Part shown: positions 6,010 through 7,439 of the stretch, one piece after another
How positions within the stretch are numbered: position 1 is the first letter of the stretch
Layout of the letters: each line of letters opens with the position of its first letter
Source of the DNA: an uncultured Alphaproteobacteria bacterium
GTDB taxonomy: Bacteria > Pseudomonadota > Alphaproteobacteria > Rs-D84
DNA: 7,439 bases
Direction of reading: 5' to 3'
Assembly (NCBI GenBank): GCA_947304085.1
Contig: CAMZAC010000026.1
Span: 1 to 7,439, forward strand
Notes under the pieces: generated by a model
What the model was told of the DNA's origin: nothing
Seen by the model: only the letters and a program-made list of their open reading frames with translations
Database searches by the model: none
Translations under genes and position numbers: made by a program

Positions 6010-7439
6010 ATGTTCTTATATGTGTTTTATAGACGATATCTTTGGTTATTAAGGGCTATATTTTTGTGTGTGATGGGGTTCGCTGTGGCGTTTGGGATTG
6101 CTTTGCATCAGGTAAATTTGGAAAGTTTACGTGGAAATATTTTATCTGTATTGCGTGACGCAACAAATATGCCCGTTGAAATTGATGGCAAGATATCGTG
6201 GAAGTTTTCATTGCGTCCACAGATAGAATTAAATAATATTCGTATACCAAATGCTGATTGGGCAAAACAGAAAAATTTGTTTGTGGCAAATAAAATAGAC
6301 GTTCGTTTGGATTTGTTTTCATTGTTTAGTTCTAAACCTGCAATCAGATATATTCGGGTGTACAATGCAAAGATAGCCATAGAAAAAAATGATGAAGGTC
6401 AAATTTCTGTAATCTATAATAAATCACAAACATCAGAAAACCAACCGGATGCATCCCAAGACGGTATAAAAAAATATCCAGCAGAACCTTTGCCGTTTGG
6501 TGGATTGTCCGTGCAAAATATATCTGCGAATATATACGGGAATAAATACACATTAAGAAGTTTTAGTATTAGGAATCACATGGGGCAATCAGATATGGAA
6601 TATTCTGGTTGGTTAAATCCAAATAATGCTAATTTACCTTTTGTTATTAAATTTTCTGAATATAACCCAGAAAGAAAAATATATCCTGTGCAAATTGCTT
6701 TTTCGACAGGGGCAGATCCGTTGATCGCAGATATTGCATTGGAAGGAACAAGTAAAATGCCGATAGATTTTATTTTACGTGGAGATATCCCAGATATAAG
6801 ACAATCTGGAAAATGGTTTAATTTTGATATTTTAAAATTGCCAAAAATAAAGGTTAATATTGCAGGTGGTTTAGATAGAAAAAAATTAACATTAAGAAAA
6901 TCTTCTATTGTTGTTGGCGATTCTGTATTAAGTCTTTCTGGAACATACGATTGGTCAAAAAGCGTTCCTGTTATTGATGCAAAAATATCTTCAAATGATA
7001 TTGATATATATAAATCATTTCCAGAATGGTTTGGAGCAGGGCAAAAGTATGTACATCCAAATCGAGAATTAAATGTGTTCAAGGATATGCCGTTGTTTGG
7101 ACAATATTTGTATGGTGTGACCGCAAATGTTGAAATTAATTTAAAAAAATTTATACCGTATCGTGCGCTGGCTTTGACAGACTTTGTTATCAAAGCAAAT
7201 GTTCAAAATCACAAATTACGCGCAAATACAAATCTAAAAATGGCTTCTGGTGATATGAAGGTTGCATTAGAGGCGGACATAGATGAAAACGGTGTGTATA
7301 CGGTAAAAGCTGCGGCAGATTGTGAACATTTATATATTGGCGAGATTTTAAAACAAGTATATGTTTATAAAATTATTTCTGGTTTGCCTGTGAATATCGA
7401 TTTTTATGTAGAGGCGCAAGGCGCAGATATGTCGCAAAT
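6010..7439 (+). CDS. AsmA-family envelope protein, 3' end outside window
   Basis: The frame from the ATG at 6010 stays open to the last base, giving 476 complete codons and no stop. A single N-terminal membrane segment (about 11-32) follows a short basic stretch, so the rest should lie in the periplasm. Next comes the AsmA N-terminal pattern: NLESLRGNILSVLRDAT, then MPVEIDGKISWKF (54-66), a beta segment with IELNNIRIPNA (72-82), then VRLDLFSLFS (98-107) and IRYIRVYNAKIAIE (112-125). Long beta-rich sequence continues. Near the end GLPVNIDFYVEAQGADMSQ resembles the pattern in the C-terminal half of AsmA proteins. Family members span the periplasm from the inner membrane; E. coli relatives such as YhdP and TamB take part in lipid transport to the outer membrane, while AsmA itself affects outer-membrane biogenesis. 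Its exact role here is not shown. It starts nine bases after the rluC stop, so it is probably co-transcribed and translationally coupled. A GTG at 6001 is an alternative start. Confidence 0.85.
   Translation, partial: MFLYVFYRRYLWLLRAIFLCVMGFAVAFGIALHQVNLESLRGNILSVLRDATNMPVEIDGKISWKFSLRPQIELNNIRIPNADWAKQKNLFVANKIDVRLDLFSLFSSKPAIRYIRVYNAKIAIEKNDEGQISVIYNKSQTSENQPDASQDGIKKYPAEPLPFGGLSVQNISANIYGNKYTLRSFSIRNHMGQSDMEYSGWLNPNNANLPFVIKFSEYNPERKIYPVQIAFSTGADPLIADIALEGTSKMPIDFILRGDIPDIRQSGKWFNFDILKLPKIKVNIAGGLDRKKLTLRKSSIVVGDSVLSLSGTYDWSKSVPVIDAKISSNDIDIYKSFPEWFGAGQKYVHPNRELNVFKDMPLFGQYLYGVTANVEINLKKFIPYRALALTDFVIKANVQNHKLRANTNLKMASGDMKVALEADIDENGVYTVKAAADCEHLYIGEILKQVYVYKIISGLPVNIDFYVEAQGADMSQ

Noticed and set aside
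6056..6553. Three overlapping short - strand frames (6056-6322, 6108-6380, 6344-6553)
   Set aside because: They overlap each other and the start of the AsmA-family gene, and have no ribosome site or recognisable domain.
6576..7193. 205-codon open frame on the - strand
   Set aside because: It lies wholly within the AsmA-family gene, whose + strand frame is open over 1.4 kb and shows the expected family pattern. The - strand translation shows no recognisable domain.

Overview
The window is an AT-rich bacterial chromosome segment made almost entirely of housekeeping genes. The ParE, UvrC, PgsA and RluC proteins read as alphaproteobacterial by their motifs. The prepilin-type gene, with a signal ending Gly-Arg-Ser-Met-Ile-Glu, resembles short pilin-like proteins I associate with uncultivated, host- or gut-associated alphaproteobacteria. 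That narrower placement is a low-confidence inference.

Layout. (1) Bases 1-1665, + strand: parE (topoisomerase IV subunit B), with its first ~100 codons lying before the window. (2) Bases 1674-2450: a single-gene unit on the - strand encoding a small ankyrin-repeat protein. It has its own strong promoter and is bracketed by two near-identical direct repeats, each containing a terminator hairpin. (3) Bases 2466-4523, - strand: uvrC then pgsA, a gene order also found in E. coli, ending at the second hairpin. UvrC is unusually short because a stretch between the UVR motif and the RNase H-like nuclease is missing. (4) Bases 4512-4572: divergent, overlapping promoters for uvrC and for a + strand operon. 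(5) Bases 4573-7439, + strand: pilin-like gene, rluC (23S rRNA pseudouridine synthase) and an AsmA-family membrane protein gene that runs off the window end. These three are almost back to back and probably one transcript.

The genes cover chromosome decatenation (parE), nucleotide excision repair (uvrC), phosphatidylglycerol synthesis (pgsA), ribosome maturation (rluC) and cell-envelope function (AsmA-like and pilin-like proteins). No intergenic stretch exceeds 300 bases. I saw no tRNA, rRNA, CRISPR array, transposase or phage gene.

I found no convincing undescribed multi-gene system. The points most worth checking are the ankyrin gene between twin terminator repeats, the internally shortened UvrC, the possibly leaderless uvrC mRNA from an overlapping divergent promoter, and the odd pairing of a pilin-like gene with rluC and an AsmA gene.
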